DNA from: JBCDCY01 sp039180875
Lineage (GTDB): Bacteria; Pseudomonadota; Alphaproteobacteria; Rhodobacterales; Rhodobacteraceae
Assembly: GCA_039180875.1 (NCBI GenBank)
Contig: JBCDCY010000003.1
Coordinates: 186,001 to 250,000 of the forward strand
Direction of reading: 5' to 3'
Length of the DNA stretch: 64,000 bases
The notes beneath the pieces are model-generated. The model searched no databases. It saw only the letters and a list, made by a program, of their open reading frames with translations, and was not told the origin of the DNA. Shown piece by piece: positions 49,104 to 58,081 of this stretch (its first letter is position 1; each line of letters opens with the position of its first letter). The translations under genes and the position numbers were made by a program.

Positions 49104-49862
49104 ATGCGGTTCGACAGGCGCTCCGCTGGGCGGGTGGTGCTGGCGCTGGCAGTCTTCGTGCTGGCCTCTTGCGCCGATCCGAACAATCCGCAGGACCCGT
49201 ACGAGGAGTTCAATCGCTCCAACCACAACTTCAACGTCCGGCTCGACAGCAACGTGATCCGCCCGGTCTCGCGCGCCTACGACACGGTGACGCCGGATCT
49301 GGTGCAGTTCCTGATCGGCAACGGGCTGAGCCACCTCACCCTGCCCAAGGACTTCGCCAACCATCTGCTGCAGGGCGAGTTCCTGGATGCGATGGCCACC
49401 TTCGGGCGCTTCGGCCTCAACACCGTGCTCGGCGGCGGCGGCCTGCTCGACCCGGCGACGGAGTTCGGGCTGCCGAAACGCACAACGGACTTCGGCATCA
49501 CCCTCGGCAAGTACGGGGTGGGCGAGGGCAACTTCCTCGTCCTGCCGGTCCTCGGCCCGACGACGCCGCGGGATCTGGTGGGCTCGGTCGTCGACCGCGC
49601 CTTCCGGCCGACCACCTATGTCAGCATCTTCACCTCGGTCAACGGAATCGGGCCCGGCGTCGCCGTGCTCTCGGGCGTCGACGCGCGGACGGCCAACAGC
49701 GCCTTCATCGACGATCTGTTCTACAACTCTCCCGACAGCTACGTCACGCTGCGCTCCTTCTACCTGCAAAACCGCCGCTCGCTGGTGAATGAGGGGACGG
49801 ACGCAGAGGCCTTGCCCGACATCTTCGACGAGGAAGGGGAGGCGCCGGCCCCGGCTGAGTAG
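49104..49862 (+). CDS. mlaA: MlaA/VacJ family outer-membrane lipoprotein
   Basis: A 252-residue lipoprotein with a lipobox LASC, acylated cysteine C23, and the MlaA core: DPYEEFNRSNHNFN near residues 29-42, LNTVLGGGGLLDPATEFGL, and the TFGxxLGxxGVGxG region (FGITLGKYGVGEG). MlaA normally extracts phospholipid from the outer leaflet with MlaC and MlaFEDB. Here it is divergent from hpnN-hpnM, whose HpnM is MlaC-like, suggesting a hopanoid-transport role; this is inference. ATG at 49104 follows GAGGGAG. Confidence 0.9.
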   Translation: MRFDRRSAGRVVLALAVFVLASCADPNNPQDPYEEFNRSNHNFNVRLDSNVIRPVSRAYDTVTPDLVQFLIGNGLSHLTLPKDFANHLLQGEFLDAMATFGRFGLNTVLGGGGLLDPATEFGLPKRTTDFGITLGKYGVGEGNFLVLPVLGPTTPRDLVGSVVDRAFRPTTYVSIFTSVNGIGPGVAVLSGVDARTANSAFIDDLFYNSPDSYVTLRSFYLQNRRSLVNEGTDAEALPDIFDEEGEAPAPAE

Positions 49863-50051
49863 CAGGCCGGAACCGAACACGCCCCGACCGTGTCCGCTGC
49901 GCCACGCTTCTCGCTAAGACGCGGCAAACAAGGGCAGATTCCCGCCGGCCGAGGTTTGACCGAGCCATCCTCCATGACTAGCTATGGCGACACTGCGGCA
50001 ATCGCGCGCGACCGCGTCGCGTGGCAAGAACAACCTTTGGGGGACGACGGG

Positions 50052-51014
50052 ATGATGCAGACGCGCAAGCCTCTGAGCGTCATCCTGGTCAATCCGCGGG
50101 GCTTCTGCGCCGGAGTGGAGCGGGCCATTGAGATCGTCGTTCGGGCGCTCGAGCAATACGGGCCGCCGGTCTATGTCCGCCACCAGATCGTGCACAACGC
50201 CCGCGTGGTCAGCGAACTGACCGAGATGGGCGCCGTCTTCGTCAAAGAGGTGGACGATATCCCCGAGGGCGCCGTCACCATCTTCAGCGCCCACGGCGTC
50301 AGCCGGAAGGTCGAGCGGGCGGCGGAGGAGCGCCGGCTCGACGTGATCGACGCCGTCTGCCCCCTGGTCTCGCGCGTCCACAATGAGGGGCGGCACTACG
50401 CCAAGAAGGGCTACGACATCGTCTTCGTCGGCCATGCCGGCCATCCGGAGGTCGTGGGCACCCTCGGCCAGATCCCGGGCCAGGTCCATCTGGTGGCCAC
50501 GGTCGAGGAGGTCGCAGCGCTCACCGTCCGCGATCCCGCGCGGGTCGCCTACATCACCCAGACGACGCTGAGCGTGATGGACACCCAAGAGGTGATCGAC
50601 GCGCTCACCCAACGCTTTCCGGCCATCGTCGGGCCGGATACCCGCGACATCTGCTATGCGACACAAAACCGCCAGGCCGGGGTGCTCGCCATCGCGGGCG
50701 AGATCGACCTGCTGCTGGTGGTCGGGGCGCGAAACAGCTCTAACTCCAACCGGTTGCGAGAGATCGGCGAGGATGCGGGCGTGCCGAGCCAGCTGATCGA
50801 GACGGCAGAGCAAATCGACCCCGCCTGGCTTGACGGCGTCGACCGGGTGGGCATGACTGCGGGGGCGTCGGCACCGGAATCGCTGGTGCGCGAGGCGTTG
50901 GACCGCCTCGGCACGCTTCGCCCGCTCCGGATCGAAAACCGGGCAGGCGTGGTCGAGACCCAGCACTTCCGCCTGCCGCGGGATCTGGAGGCACGCCAGG
51001 CCGGGGTCGCCTAG
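50052..51014 (+). CDS. ispH: 4-hydroxy-3-methylbut-2-enyl diphosphate reductase
   Basis: The last enzyme of the MEP pathway, reducing HMBPP to IPP and DMAPP with a 4Fe-4S cluster. Cluster cysteines are C19 (NPRGFCAGVERA), C103 (DAVCPLVSRVH) and C201 (DICYATQNRQ); active-site TTLSVMDT is at 171-178. The 320-residue length is normal. MM start follows GGGGGA; an upstream ATG at 49974 would add 26 unconserved residues. Its place between mlaA and hpnH puts isoprenoid precursor supply inside the hopanoid island. Confidence 0.93.
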   Translation: MMQTRKPLSVILVNPRGFCAGVERAIEIVVRALEQYGPPVYVRHQIVHNARVVSELTEMGAVFVKEVDDIPEGAVTIFSAHGVSRKVERAAEERRLDVIDAVCPLVSRVHNEGRHYAKKGYDIVFVGHAGHPEVVGTLGQIPGQVHLVATVEEVAALTVRDPARVAYITQTTLSVMDTQEVIDALTQRFPAIVGPDTRDICYATQNRQAGVLAIAGEIDLLLVVGARNSSNSNRLREIGEDAGVPSQLIETAEQIDPAWLDGVDRVGMTAGASAPESLVREALDRLGTLRPLRIENRAGVVETQHFRLPRDLEARQAGVA

Positions 51015-51074
51015 CCAAGCCAGCCGAAATGAGACAGAAGGGCGTCCGCTAAGGACCAACGACGGGGAAGAGCA

Positions 51075-52214
51075 TTGGCCGTACCAATTCGTCAGCAAAT
51101 GGCCGTGGCCTACTACCTGCTCAAGCAAAAGCTGAGCGGCCGGAAGCGCTATCCGCTGGTTCTGATGCTGGAGCCGCTCTTTCGCTGCAACCTGGCCTGC
51201 CCGGGTTGCGGCAAGATCGACTATCCGGGCCTGATCCTGAACCGCCGCCTCACCCCCGAGGAGTGCTGGCAGGCGGCCGAGGAATGCGGCGCCCCGATGG
51301 TGGCGATCCCGGGCGGTGAGCCCCTGATCCACAAGGAGATCGGTGAGATCGTGCGCGGCCTGGTGGAGCGCAAGTTCTACGTCTCGCTCTGCACCAACGC
51401 CCTCCTGCTAGAGAAGAAGCTGCAGCTCTTTGAGCCGTCGCCCTATCTCTTTTTCTCGGTTCACCTCGATGGCCTAAAGGAGCACCACGACAAGGCGGTC
51501 GACCAGAAAGGTGTTTTTGAGAAGGCGGTGAAGGCCATCAAGGCGGCGCAGGACAAGGGCTTTCAGGTCAACGTCAACGCCACGATCTTTGAGGGCTATC
51601 CAGCCGACGAGTTGGCCGATTATCTCGATTACTGCACGTCGCTCGGCGTCAACATCTCCATTTCCCCCGGCTTCGCCTATGAGCGGGCGCCGGATCAGGA
51701 GCACTTCCTGAACCGCAAGCGCACCAAGGAGTTCTTCCGCGAGGTTTGGAAAATCGGCGAGACGCGTGGCACAGCGAAATCTTGGTCGCTCTCCCACAGC
51801 CCGATCTTCCTCGACTTCCTCCTCGGCAACCAGGAAATGATGTGCACGCCCTGGGGTATGCCGACCCGGAATGTCTTCGGCTGGCAGAAGCCCTGTTACC
51901 TCCTCGGCGAGGGCTACGTCAAAAGCTTCCGGGAGCTCATGGAGACCACCGACTGGGACAAGTACGGCACCGGCAACTACGAGAAGTGCGCCGACTGCAT
52001 GGCCCATTGCGGCTACGAGCCGACGGCGGCCAACATCGCCTTTTCCAACCCGCTCAGAATGCTGAAGCTGGCCTTCCGGGGCCTCAGGACCGAAGGGCCG
52101 ATGGCGCCCGAGATCGATCTCTCCCGCGCGCGCAAAGGCGAGGAGCATCACGAGCGGATCGTGGCGGAGGAGATGGCCCGGCTGCAGCAGGCCAAGAAGG
52201 TGGCGGCGGAGTAA
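51075..52214 (+). CDS. hpnH: hopanoid adenosyl radical SAM enzyme HpnH
   Basis: Radical SAM protein of 379 residues that adds a 5'-deoxyadenosyl group to diploptene/hopene to form adenosylhopane. The cluster cysteines are C38, C42 and C45 (CNLACPGC). C-terminal cysteines in EKCADCMAHCGYEP probably bind a second region of the SPASM-like tail. The start is TTG: the conserved N-terminus MAVP...QQM begins there, and the next ATG would remove 8 conserved residues. It converges on hpnG with 5 bases between. Confidence 0.94.
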   Translation: MAVPIRQQMAVAYYLLKQKLSGRKRYPLVLMLEPLFRCNLACPGCGKIDYPGLILNRRLTPEECWQAAEECGAPMVAIPGGEPLIHKEIGEIVRGLVERKFYVSLCTNALLLEKKLQLFEPSPYLFFSVHLDGLKEHHDKAVDQKGVFEKAVKAIKAAQDKGFQVNVNATIFEGYPADELADYLDYCTSLGVNISISPGFAYERAPDQEHFLNRKRTKEFFREVWKIGETRGTAKSWSLSHSPIFLDFLLGNQEMMCTPWGMPTRNVFGWQKPCYLLGEGYVKSFRELMETTDWDKYGTGNYEKCADCMAHCGYEPTAANIAFSNPLRMLKLAFRGLRTEGPMAPEIDLSRARKGEEHHERIVAEEMARLQQAKKVAAE

Positions 52215-52219
52215 CGCCC

Positions 52220-52900
52220 CTATCCCTCTCCGAAGGTCTCCAGAAGGGCTGGGATCACTTCCTCCGCCTGGCGTTTAAGCGTCCCCATCGCAGCCTTCGT
52301 ATCGCCGCCGAGGCGGATGAGCGGTGCGATGTCCTGGGGCCGGCCCGCGAGTTTCCCGAGCAACCGTCTGTAGGCGATCGTTCCGTCCTCCAGCACCGCC
52401 ACGGTCGCCGTCGGCGGCAGGGCCCGGTCGGCCGGATCGGCGATCGCCCGGATCGTTGCCACCGGCAGATCGGCGACGCGGGCGGCACGCGCGACGGCCG
52501 CCGTCTCCATATCGACAGCAAGGGCGCCGGTCTGCGCATGAAGCCGCGCCTTGTCCCCGGGCGTCGCGACGACCGCGGACGCCTCGATAAGCGTCCCGGC
52601 GAGGGCGTGTGCCCCAGCGTAGAGCGCCAGCCGAGCGCCGTCCGCCGCCAGCACCTCCGCCGGCCAGATCGGATCGCCCGGCCTGAGATCAGGGGAGAGA
52701 CCACCGGCCAGGCCCAGCGAGACCAGCGCCCGCACGCCCTGCCCGATCAATTCCTCGGCCAAGGCCTCAGCCCGGCCAGCATCGGCCCCGGCGACCGCCA
52801 CCACGATGCGGGGATCGTCCCGCCAGCGGCCGAGGGCGCCAAGCTCCGCCCGGACGCCGCAGACGACGCCCAGCAGCGGCGCGCGCCCTAGATCCCCCAG
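52220..52900 (-). CDS. hpnG: hopanoid-associated phosphorylase HpnG
   Basis: A nucleoside-phosphorylase-like enzyme that removes adenine from adenosylhopane to give ribosylhopane. The core shows GLAGGLSPDLRPGD and DMETAAVARAARVADLP, the latter holding the family's catalytic Met-Glu. The first ATG/GTG/TTG in frame is GTG at 52804, which would cut off the first strand of the fold; the protein-like sequence APLLGVVCGVRAELGALGRW lies upstream in the same frame. I place the start at CTG 52900, after GAGG, overlapping the shc end by 13 bases, giving 226 residues. This start is inferred. Confidence 0.85.
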   Translation of the reverse strand: MGDLGRAPLLGVVCGVRAELGALGRWRDDPRIVVAVAGADAGRAEALAEELIGQGVRALVSLGLAGGLSPDLRPGDPIWPAEVLAADGARLALYAGAHALAGTLIEASAVVATPGDKARLHAQTGALAVDMETAAVARAARVADLPVATIRAIADPADRALPPTATVAVLEDGTIAYRRLLGKLAGRPQDIAPLIRLGGDTKAAMGTLKRQAEEVIPALLETFGEG

Positions 52901-54834
52901 GAGACCTCGCGGCTGTTCGAGCTCATCAGCGTGTCGTAGCGCGCCAAGGCCCAGAGCGGGAAGAACGCCGGGTAGCCGTGGTACTTCAGGTAGAACACCT
53001 TGGGAAAGCCGGTGCCGGTCCAGTGCGCCTCATGCCAGCGCACACCCTCCCGCTCGGCCGACGCGAGGTAGGTGGCGCCACGCGCCACGGTCTCGTCATC
53101 CACCTCGCCTGCCGACATCAGGCCGAGCATGGCCCAGGCGGTTTGCGAGGCGGTTGACTCTCGGGCAAAGCCCTTGCCGTCCTCGGCATAGCTCTCCAGG
53201 CCCTCGCCCCAGCCGCCGTCAGGGCGCTGGCGCGCCTTCAGCCAGGCGACGGCGCGGCGGATATAGGGCTGGTTCATATCCTCGCCCGCGCCGTTCAATG
53301 CCACCAGCGCCGACCAGGTGCCGTAGACGTAGTTCGCGCCCCAGCGCCCGAACCAGGAGCCGTCGGCCTCCTGCTCGCGCTTGATGAACTCGATGCCGCG
53401 GCGGATGGCGAAGGCATAGCGCTCCCGATCCACTTGGGCGAGGCAGCCGACACAACGGGCCGTGACGTCCACCGTCGGTGGGTCAAGCAGCGCGCCATGG
53501 TCGGCGAAGGGAATGGCGTTGAGGTAGAGGTGCTCGTTCTCCGGCTCGAACGCGCCCCAGCCGCCACTTTTCGACTGCATGCCGACGATCCACTCGCAGG
53601 CCCGCTCGATCGCCTCGGCGTAGCGCGGGTTGCCCTGGCGGTGCATGGCCAGGACGACGACAGCGGTGTCGTCAACGTCGGGGTAATGCGGGTTCTCGTA
53701 CTGAAAGGCCCAGCCCCCCGGGCGGATATCGGGCCGGCGCACCTGCCAATCGCCCCGCACGTCGAGGATTTGGCGATCCTTCAGCCAGTCCAGGGCCTGG
53801 ATCAGCCGCGGATCGTCCGCATCGCCCGCCTCGATCAAGGCATGGGCGGCGAGGCAGGTGTCCCAGACGGGCGAGAGGCAGGGCTGGTAGTAGATCTCGT
53901 CCTCGGTCTCGATGATCAGCTTCTCGACCGCGTCCCGGGCAATGGTCATCTCGGGCGAATCGTCGCCGTAGCCGAGGACGCGGAGCGCCATCACAGCGTT
54001 GGCCATGGCAGGGTAAATGGCGCCGAGGCCGTCCTCACCGTTCAGCCGCTCGACAAAGAACGCCTCCGCTCGCTCGATCGCCAGGTTCCGCGTCGCCTTC
54101 GGCGCGAAGGGCTCGACCTTGCGCAGCACCACGTCGAGGCCGAGGAAAGCGTCGCCGACGATCGTGCCGGTGGGGTTCACCTGGTAGCGGCGATGCTCCT
54201 CCGGCGGCACGATGAAGAGCTCGCGGATGTCGCGGCCCGTCGGGTTCACCGCCTGGGCCCGCTTCGCCATCAGGATCAGCAATGGTGCGAGCACCGTGCG
54301 CGACCAATAGGCGATCTTCGACATGTGGAACGGGAACCACTCCGGCAGCAGCATGACCTCGACCGGCATCACCGGCACGCCGCGCCAGGGCACCTGACCG
54401 AACAGCGCCATGGCGATCCGGGTGAAGACATTGGCCGTCGCCGCCCCGCCTTGGGAAAGGATCCAGGACCGGGCCCTTGCCATGTGGGGCGCGTCGATAT
54501 CCTCGCCGATCAGCTTCAGCGCCCAATAACCCTTCACGGTCGCCGAGATATTGCCGGCGCCGTCATGGAAGAGCGGCCAGGAGCCGTCGTCGTTCTGGAT
54601 GCGGCGGAGGTAGCGGGCGATCTTCGCCTCCCGCGGGGCGTCGACCTCTCCCAGGAAATGGCGGAGCAGGACGTATTCGGAGGGGATGGTGCAGTCGGCC
54701 TCAAGCTCGAAGACGATATGGCCGTCCTCGGACTGCATGTCCCACAGCCGGTCGTGCTGCTCGCCGATGACCTCTTTCAGGGCCGCCCGGTCAACCGGAT
54801 CGGCTCGGTCCTCGGCCAGTGCCGTCTCGCCCAT
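52888..54834 (-). CDS. shc: squalene-hopene cyclase
   Basis: A 648-residue class II terpene cyclase that folds squalene into hopene or hopanol at the cytoplasmic membrane. The catalytic acid motif DVDDTA is at 386-391, with QW repeats through the protein (for example DGSWFGRWGANYVYGTW and RPDGGWGEGLE). Length is typical. Lies within the hpnC-D-E-shc-hpnG operon on the minus strand, 99 bases after hpnE, and overlaps the likely start of hpnG. Confidence 0.96.
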   Translation of the reverse strand: MGETALAEDRADPVDRAALKEVIGEQHDRLWDMQSEDGHIVFELEADCTIPSEYVLLRHFLGEVDAPREAKIARYLRRIQNDDGSWPLFHDGAGNISATVKGYWALKLIGEDIDAPHMARARSWILSQGGAATANVFTRIAMALFGQVPWRGVPVMPVEVMLLPEWFPFHMSKIAYWSRTVLAPLLILMAKRAQAVNPTGRDIRELFIVPPEEHRRYQVNPTGTIVGDAFLGLDVVLRKVEPFAPKATRNLAIERAEAFFVERLNGEDGLGAIYPAMANAVMALRVLGYGDDSPEMTIARDAVEKLIIETEDEIYYQPCLSPVWDTCLAAHALIEAGDADDPRLIQALDWLKDRQILDVRGDWQVRRPDIRPGGWAFQYENPHYPDVDDTAVVVLAMHRQGNPRYAEAIERACEWIVGMQSKSGGWGAFEPENEHLYLNAIPFADHGALLDPPTVDVTARCVGCLAQVDRERYAFAIRRGIEFIKREQEADGSWFGRWGANYVYGTWSALVALNGAGEDMNQPYIRRAVAWLKARQRPDGGWGEGLESYAEDGKGFARESTASQTAWAMLGLMSAGEVDDETVARGATYLASAEREGVRWHEAHWTGTGFPKVFYLKYHGYPAFFPLWALARYDTLMSSNSREVSWGI

Positions 54835-54933
54835 CGCCCACAGTCCCCCAACCCAAACACGCGCGACTCTACCTCGGCCATTTCCTTCTATTTGACAAGG
54901 GCTTGGGGCCCTTTTGGCGAAGATCAGCCGAGT

Positions 54934-56202
54934 TCAGTTTCCATTCAGAAGCGATGCCGCCCGATGGCCGGACCGGACCGCGCCCTCGATGGTGGCCGGC
55001 AGGCCGGTGTCGGTGGCGTCCCCGGCGAGGAGGAGGTTGGTGAGCGGCGTGCGGGGTTGGGGCCGGCGGCGCACCCCGGCAGGCGACTGATCGAAGGTGG
55101 CGCGCTTTTCGCGGAGGACGCGGGCCGCTGCATAGGTCGCATCCGCCGGGAGGCCGAGGGCGCGGCGGGTCTCGTCCCAAAGCTCGGGGATCAGCTCGTC
55201 CGACGGCACCTCCGCTAGGCCGAGGTCGTGGGCGGCGGAGATCGTCAGGCTCGCCACCCCTTCGCGCGAGAAGATCCACTGGGTCTTGGAGCCGAGGACG
55301 CCGAGGATCGGCGGGGCCGCCTTCAGGTCGTCGGCGTCGTCCAGCAGGAAATGGGCATTGACGATGGCCGCGATGTCGTCGGGCGCCTCCACCTCCGGCA
55401 ACACAGCGCGGAGGCGCGTGGGTGGCAGAGCGAGCACCACGCGATCCTCCGGCCCGACGGCGATATCGCCGTCGCTGAAGCGCAGGGTCGCGGCGCGTCC
55501 ATCCTCGACCTCAACCCCCTTCAGCGGTGCTTGAAAGCGGAGCGTCGCGTCGGCGGCTTCGAGCCAGCGAACGGCCGGGGCGATCAGCGCGGTGCCGAGC
55601 CCCTCCGGCGCGAACATCGGCCGGCTGGCGCCGCCGCCCCGGGCGAAGGTCTCGCGCATCACAGCCCAGAGGAGCTTGGCCGAGGCCCGCTCCGGCACGG
55701 TGTTGAGGACGGCGATGACCATCGGCTCCCAGAACCGGCGCCAGAGCGGCCCGCGCCCGGTGATGACATCGGCGACGGTGTCATCGGCGCCCGCCCGGGC
55801 GAGACCGAGACCGCCGAGATAGTCGAGCGGCCTGGTCTCCGGCACCCGGCGGCTCGGCATGAAGACCCACCACGGCAGCGGGCCATCGTTCATCGCCACC
55901 TGCCAGCGCTTCGTGGTTTCGACGTCGACGAAGGGTAGCGCGGCCTCCGCCGCGGGCTTCAACCCGTCCTTCGCGTCGATCTCGCCCAAGTAGGCGGCGA
56001 CCGAGGTATTGCCCGTCAGCACCAGGTGATTGCCGTTGTCGATCATGCGGTTAAGGCGCGCATCGTGGAAGGAGCGGCAGCGCCCGCCGGCATGGTCGGT
56101 CGCCTCGTAGAGGTGCACCGTCCAGCCCGCCCGGGTCGCCCGGACCGCCGTCGCCAGCCCCGAAAGACCGGCGCCCACCACATGCACGGCGCCGCCGGCC
56201 AT
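54934..56202 (-). CDS. hpnE: hydroxysqualene dehydroxylase HpnE
   Basis: An FAD-dependent amine-oxidase-like protein of 422 residues that reduces hydroxysqualene to squalene, the last step of the HpnCDE route. The FAD-binding motif is VGAGLSGLATAVRA (9-22), with GGRCRSFHDARLNRMIDNGNH, split around residues 39-60, and a C-terminal LLLAGDATDTGLPATIEGAV segment. It follows hpnD by 6 bases and precedes shc. Confidence 0.94.
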   Translation of the reverse strand: MAGGAVHVVGAGLSGLATAVRATRAGWTVHLYEATDHAGGRCRSFHDARLNRMIDNGNHLVLTGNTSVAAYLGEIDAKDGLKPAAEAALPFVDVETTKRWQVAMNDGPLPWWVFMPSRRVPETRPLDYLGGLGLARAGADDTVADVITGRGPLWRRFWEPMVIAVLNTVPERASAKLLWAVMRETFARGGGASRPMFAPEGLGTALIAPAVRWLEAADATLRFQAPLKGVEVEDGRAATLRFSDGDIAVGPEDRVVLALPPTRLRAVLPEVEAPDDIAAIVNAHFLLDDADDLKAAPPILGVLGSKTQWIFSREGVASLTISAAHDLGLAEVPSDELIPELWDETRRALGLPADATYAAARVLREKRATFDQSPAGVRRRPQPRTPLTNLLLAGDATDTGLPATIEGAVRSGHRAASLLNGN

Positions 56203-56208
56203 GCCGGT

Positions 56209-57126
56209 TCAGGCCCGCCGCACGTTGGGCGCGAGTGGTGGCGGCGCCAGGGCGTAGCGCAGGCTCAGCGCGATCTTCTGGCGGCGTGAGAGGGAGATCG
56301 GCTCCGGCGCCCGGCAGAAATCGCGGGCCGCCATGAGGTTCAGGTAGCCCTCGTAAACCCCCATCATCATCATCGCCGGGGCAAGGCGCGTGCGCGAGTG
56401 GGCCGGCATCTCGGCCCGCGCCGCGGCAAAGCCGGCGCGCGCCCGGGCGCCGATCTCGGCGCAGACGCCTTGCAGCCGGGGGTCCGCCGCAACCTCCATG
56501 GGATCCTCCGAGGTGATGCCATAGCGTTGCAGGATCTCGCGCGGCAGGTAGAGGCGCCCGATCGCCGCATCCTCCTCCACATCGCGGAGGATGTTGGTGA
56601 GTTGCAGGGCATCGGCCAGCGCCAGGGCAAAGCGGGCCGAGGGCGGGCCGATCCAGGCCCCGAAGCAGCGCATGGAGAGGAGACCCACCGCCCCCGCGAC
56701 CCGCCGCGTGTAGGAGAGGAGCGTCGGCAGCGACGGCGCGACGATCGGTGCGTCGCAGTCCATCTCCATCCCCTCGATCAGCAGCAGGAACTCCTCCTTC
56801 GGCAGTTCGTAGCGGGCGATGGGGCCGGTCAGGGCGCGGCCGACGAGCGACTTGGCGGTGCCGGCATAGACCGCCTCGATCTCCCCTCGCCAGGCATCGA
56901 GCAAGCGGTGCTTCTCGGCCGACGGCAGGTCGCCGTCGGCGATGTCGTCTACCACCCGGGCGAAGGCGTAGATCGCGTACATCGCCTGGCGCCGGTCACG
57001 GGTGAGGATGCGCATCCCGGCGGCGAAGGAGGTGCGGGCATCGGCGACGATCGCCTCGACCTCCGCCGTGATGTTGGTGCCGTCGGGCACCGGCGTGGGC
57101 GCGAGATCGCGCGCCGCGTCGCTCAC
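56209..57126 (-). CDS. hpnD: presqualene diphosphate synthase HpnD
   Basis: A squalene/phytoene synthase family enzyme of 305 residues that condenses two farnesyl diphosphates into presqualene diphosphate. Magnesium-binding motifs are ARVVDDIADG (near 57-66) and the second aspartate motif NILRDVEEDAAIGRLYLP. It overlaps hpnC by 4 bases (ATGA), which orders the operon hpnC-hpnD-hpnE. Confidence 0.94.
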   Translation of the reverse strand: MSDAARDLAPTPVPDGTNITAEVEAIVADARTSFAAGMRILTRDRRQAMYAIYAFARVVDDIADGDLPSAEKHRLLDAWRGEIEAVYAGTAKSLVGRALTGPIARYELPKEEFLLLIEGMEMDCDAPIVAPSLPTLLSYTRRVAGAVGLLSMRCFGAWIGPPSARFALALADALQLTNILRDVEEDAAIGRLYLPREILQRYGITSEDPMEVAADPRLQGVCAEIGARARAGFAAARAEMPAHSRTRLAPAMMMMGVYEGYLNLMAARDFCRAPEPISLSRRQKIALSLRYALAPPPLAPNVRRA

Positions 57127-58016
57127 GCCCGCGCTCCGCCAAGCAGCCGCGGCAGGCCGGCCAGCAGGAACGCGGCGGCGAAATCGGTCTTGCGAAGCGC
57201 CACCCGCCGGGCGAGCGGATCGCCGGCGCGAAGCAGCGCCAAGAGCCGGGCTGCGAGGCGAACGATCACCGCGCTTTCCGCCGCCAATCGGCGGGACTTG
57301 AGTGCAACCGGAAGCGACCGCGCCTTCTCTATCAGCACCTCGGTCCGGTCGAGCACGTCGTCGAGCGCCCGGCGAAGGCCGGGGGAGAGCGCCGGCCGGT
57401 CGATCGCCTCTACCTCCTCACCGTGCGCAGCGAGAATCGCCCGCGGCATGTAGATCCGGTCGAAGTCCCGCCGATCGTCGCCCATGTCCTGCATGTGGTT
57501 GAGGATCTGCAGCGCGGTGCAGAGCGCATCGGAATAGGGCAGCGCGGCCGCATCCTCCCCATGCACCTGCAGCAGAAAGCGCCCGACCGGATTGGCAGAG
57601 TAGCGGCAGTAGTCGAGCAGCTCCTCCCAGGTCTGATAGCGCAGCTTGGTGGCGTCGCGGCGAAAGGCGATCAGCAGGTCGGAGGCGCAGCTCACATCCA
57701 CCCCGGTCGCCGAGAGGCTTTCGGCCAGGCGCGCCGGCGTCTCGAGCGAGCCGTCGCTCAACGCGGCCTCGAACGCATCGAGGCGCCGGATCTTCTCCGC
57801 CGCCGGCAGAGCAGCGTTGTCGGCGATGTCGTCGGCGGCGCGGGCAAAGGCGTAGTAGCGCGCGACGTGGGGGCGCAGGCGCCGTGCGATCAGGAAAGAG
57901 CCGACGGGGAAATTCTCGTCGCCCGCGCCCTTGCCGGAGGGCGTCTCCACCGCCGCCGGCTCGACCGCCTGCGCCAGCCCGCCCGACGGCTGTTTTTGGA
58001 TTGCGCCCAACGTCAT
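57123..58016 (-). CDS. hpnC: hydroxysqualene synthase HpnC
   Basis: A 297-residue squalene/phytoene synthase paralogue that turns presqualene diphosphate into hydroxysqualene. Motifs are ARAADDIADN (about 58-67) and the second site NHMQDMGDDRRDFDRIYMP. An N-terminal extension of about 30 residues, rich in Ala and Gly, precedes the fold. It is the first gene of the operon, divergent from hpnB with 65 bases between the starts, where both promoters must lie. Confidence 0.93.
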   Translation of the reverse strand: MTLGAIQKQPSGGLAQAVEPAAVETPSGKGAGDENFPVGSFLIARRLRPHVARYYAFARAADDIADNAALPAAEKIRRLDAFEAALSDGSLETPARLAESLSATGVDVSCASDLLIAFRRDATKLRYQTWEELLDYCRYSANPVGRFLLQVHGEDAAALPYSDALCTALQILNHMQDMGDDRRDFDRIYMPRAILAAHGEEVEAIDRPALSPGLRRALDDVLDRTEVLIEKARSLPVALKSRRLAAESAVIVRLAARLLALLRAGDPLARRVALRKTDFAAAFLLAGLPRLLGGARA

Positions 58017-58081
58017 GGCGGCGAAATCTACGGGGGCGCCGCCGCGCTTTCAATGCTGCGCTTGGAACCTACGGGAGAGAT

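Noticed and set aside
53434..55218. Plus-strand open frame opposite shc and hpnE
   Set aside because: Antisense shadow of two well-supported hopanoid genes; product has no recognisable domain.
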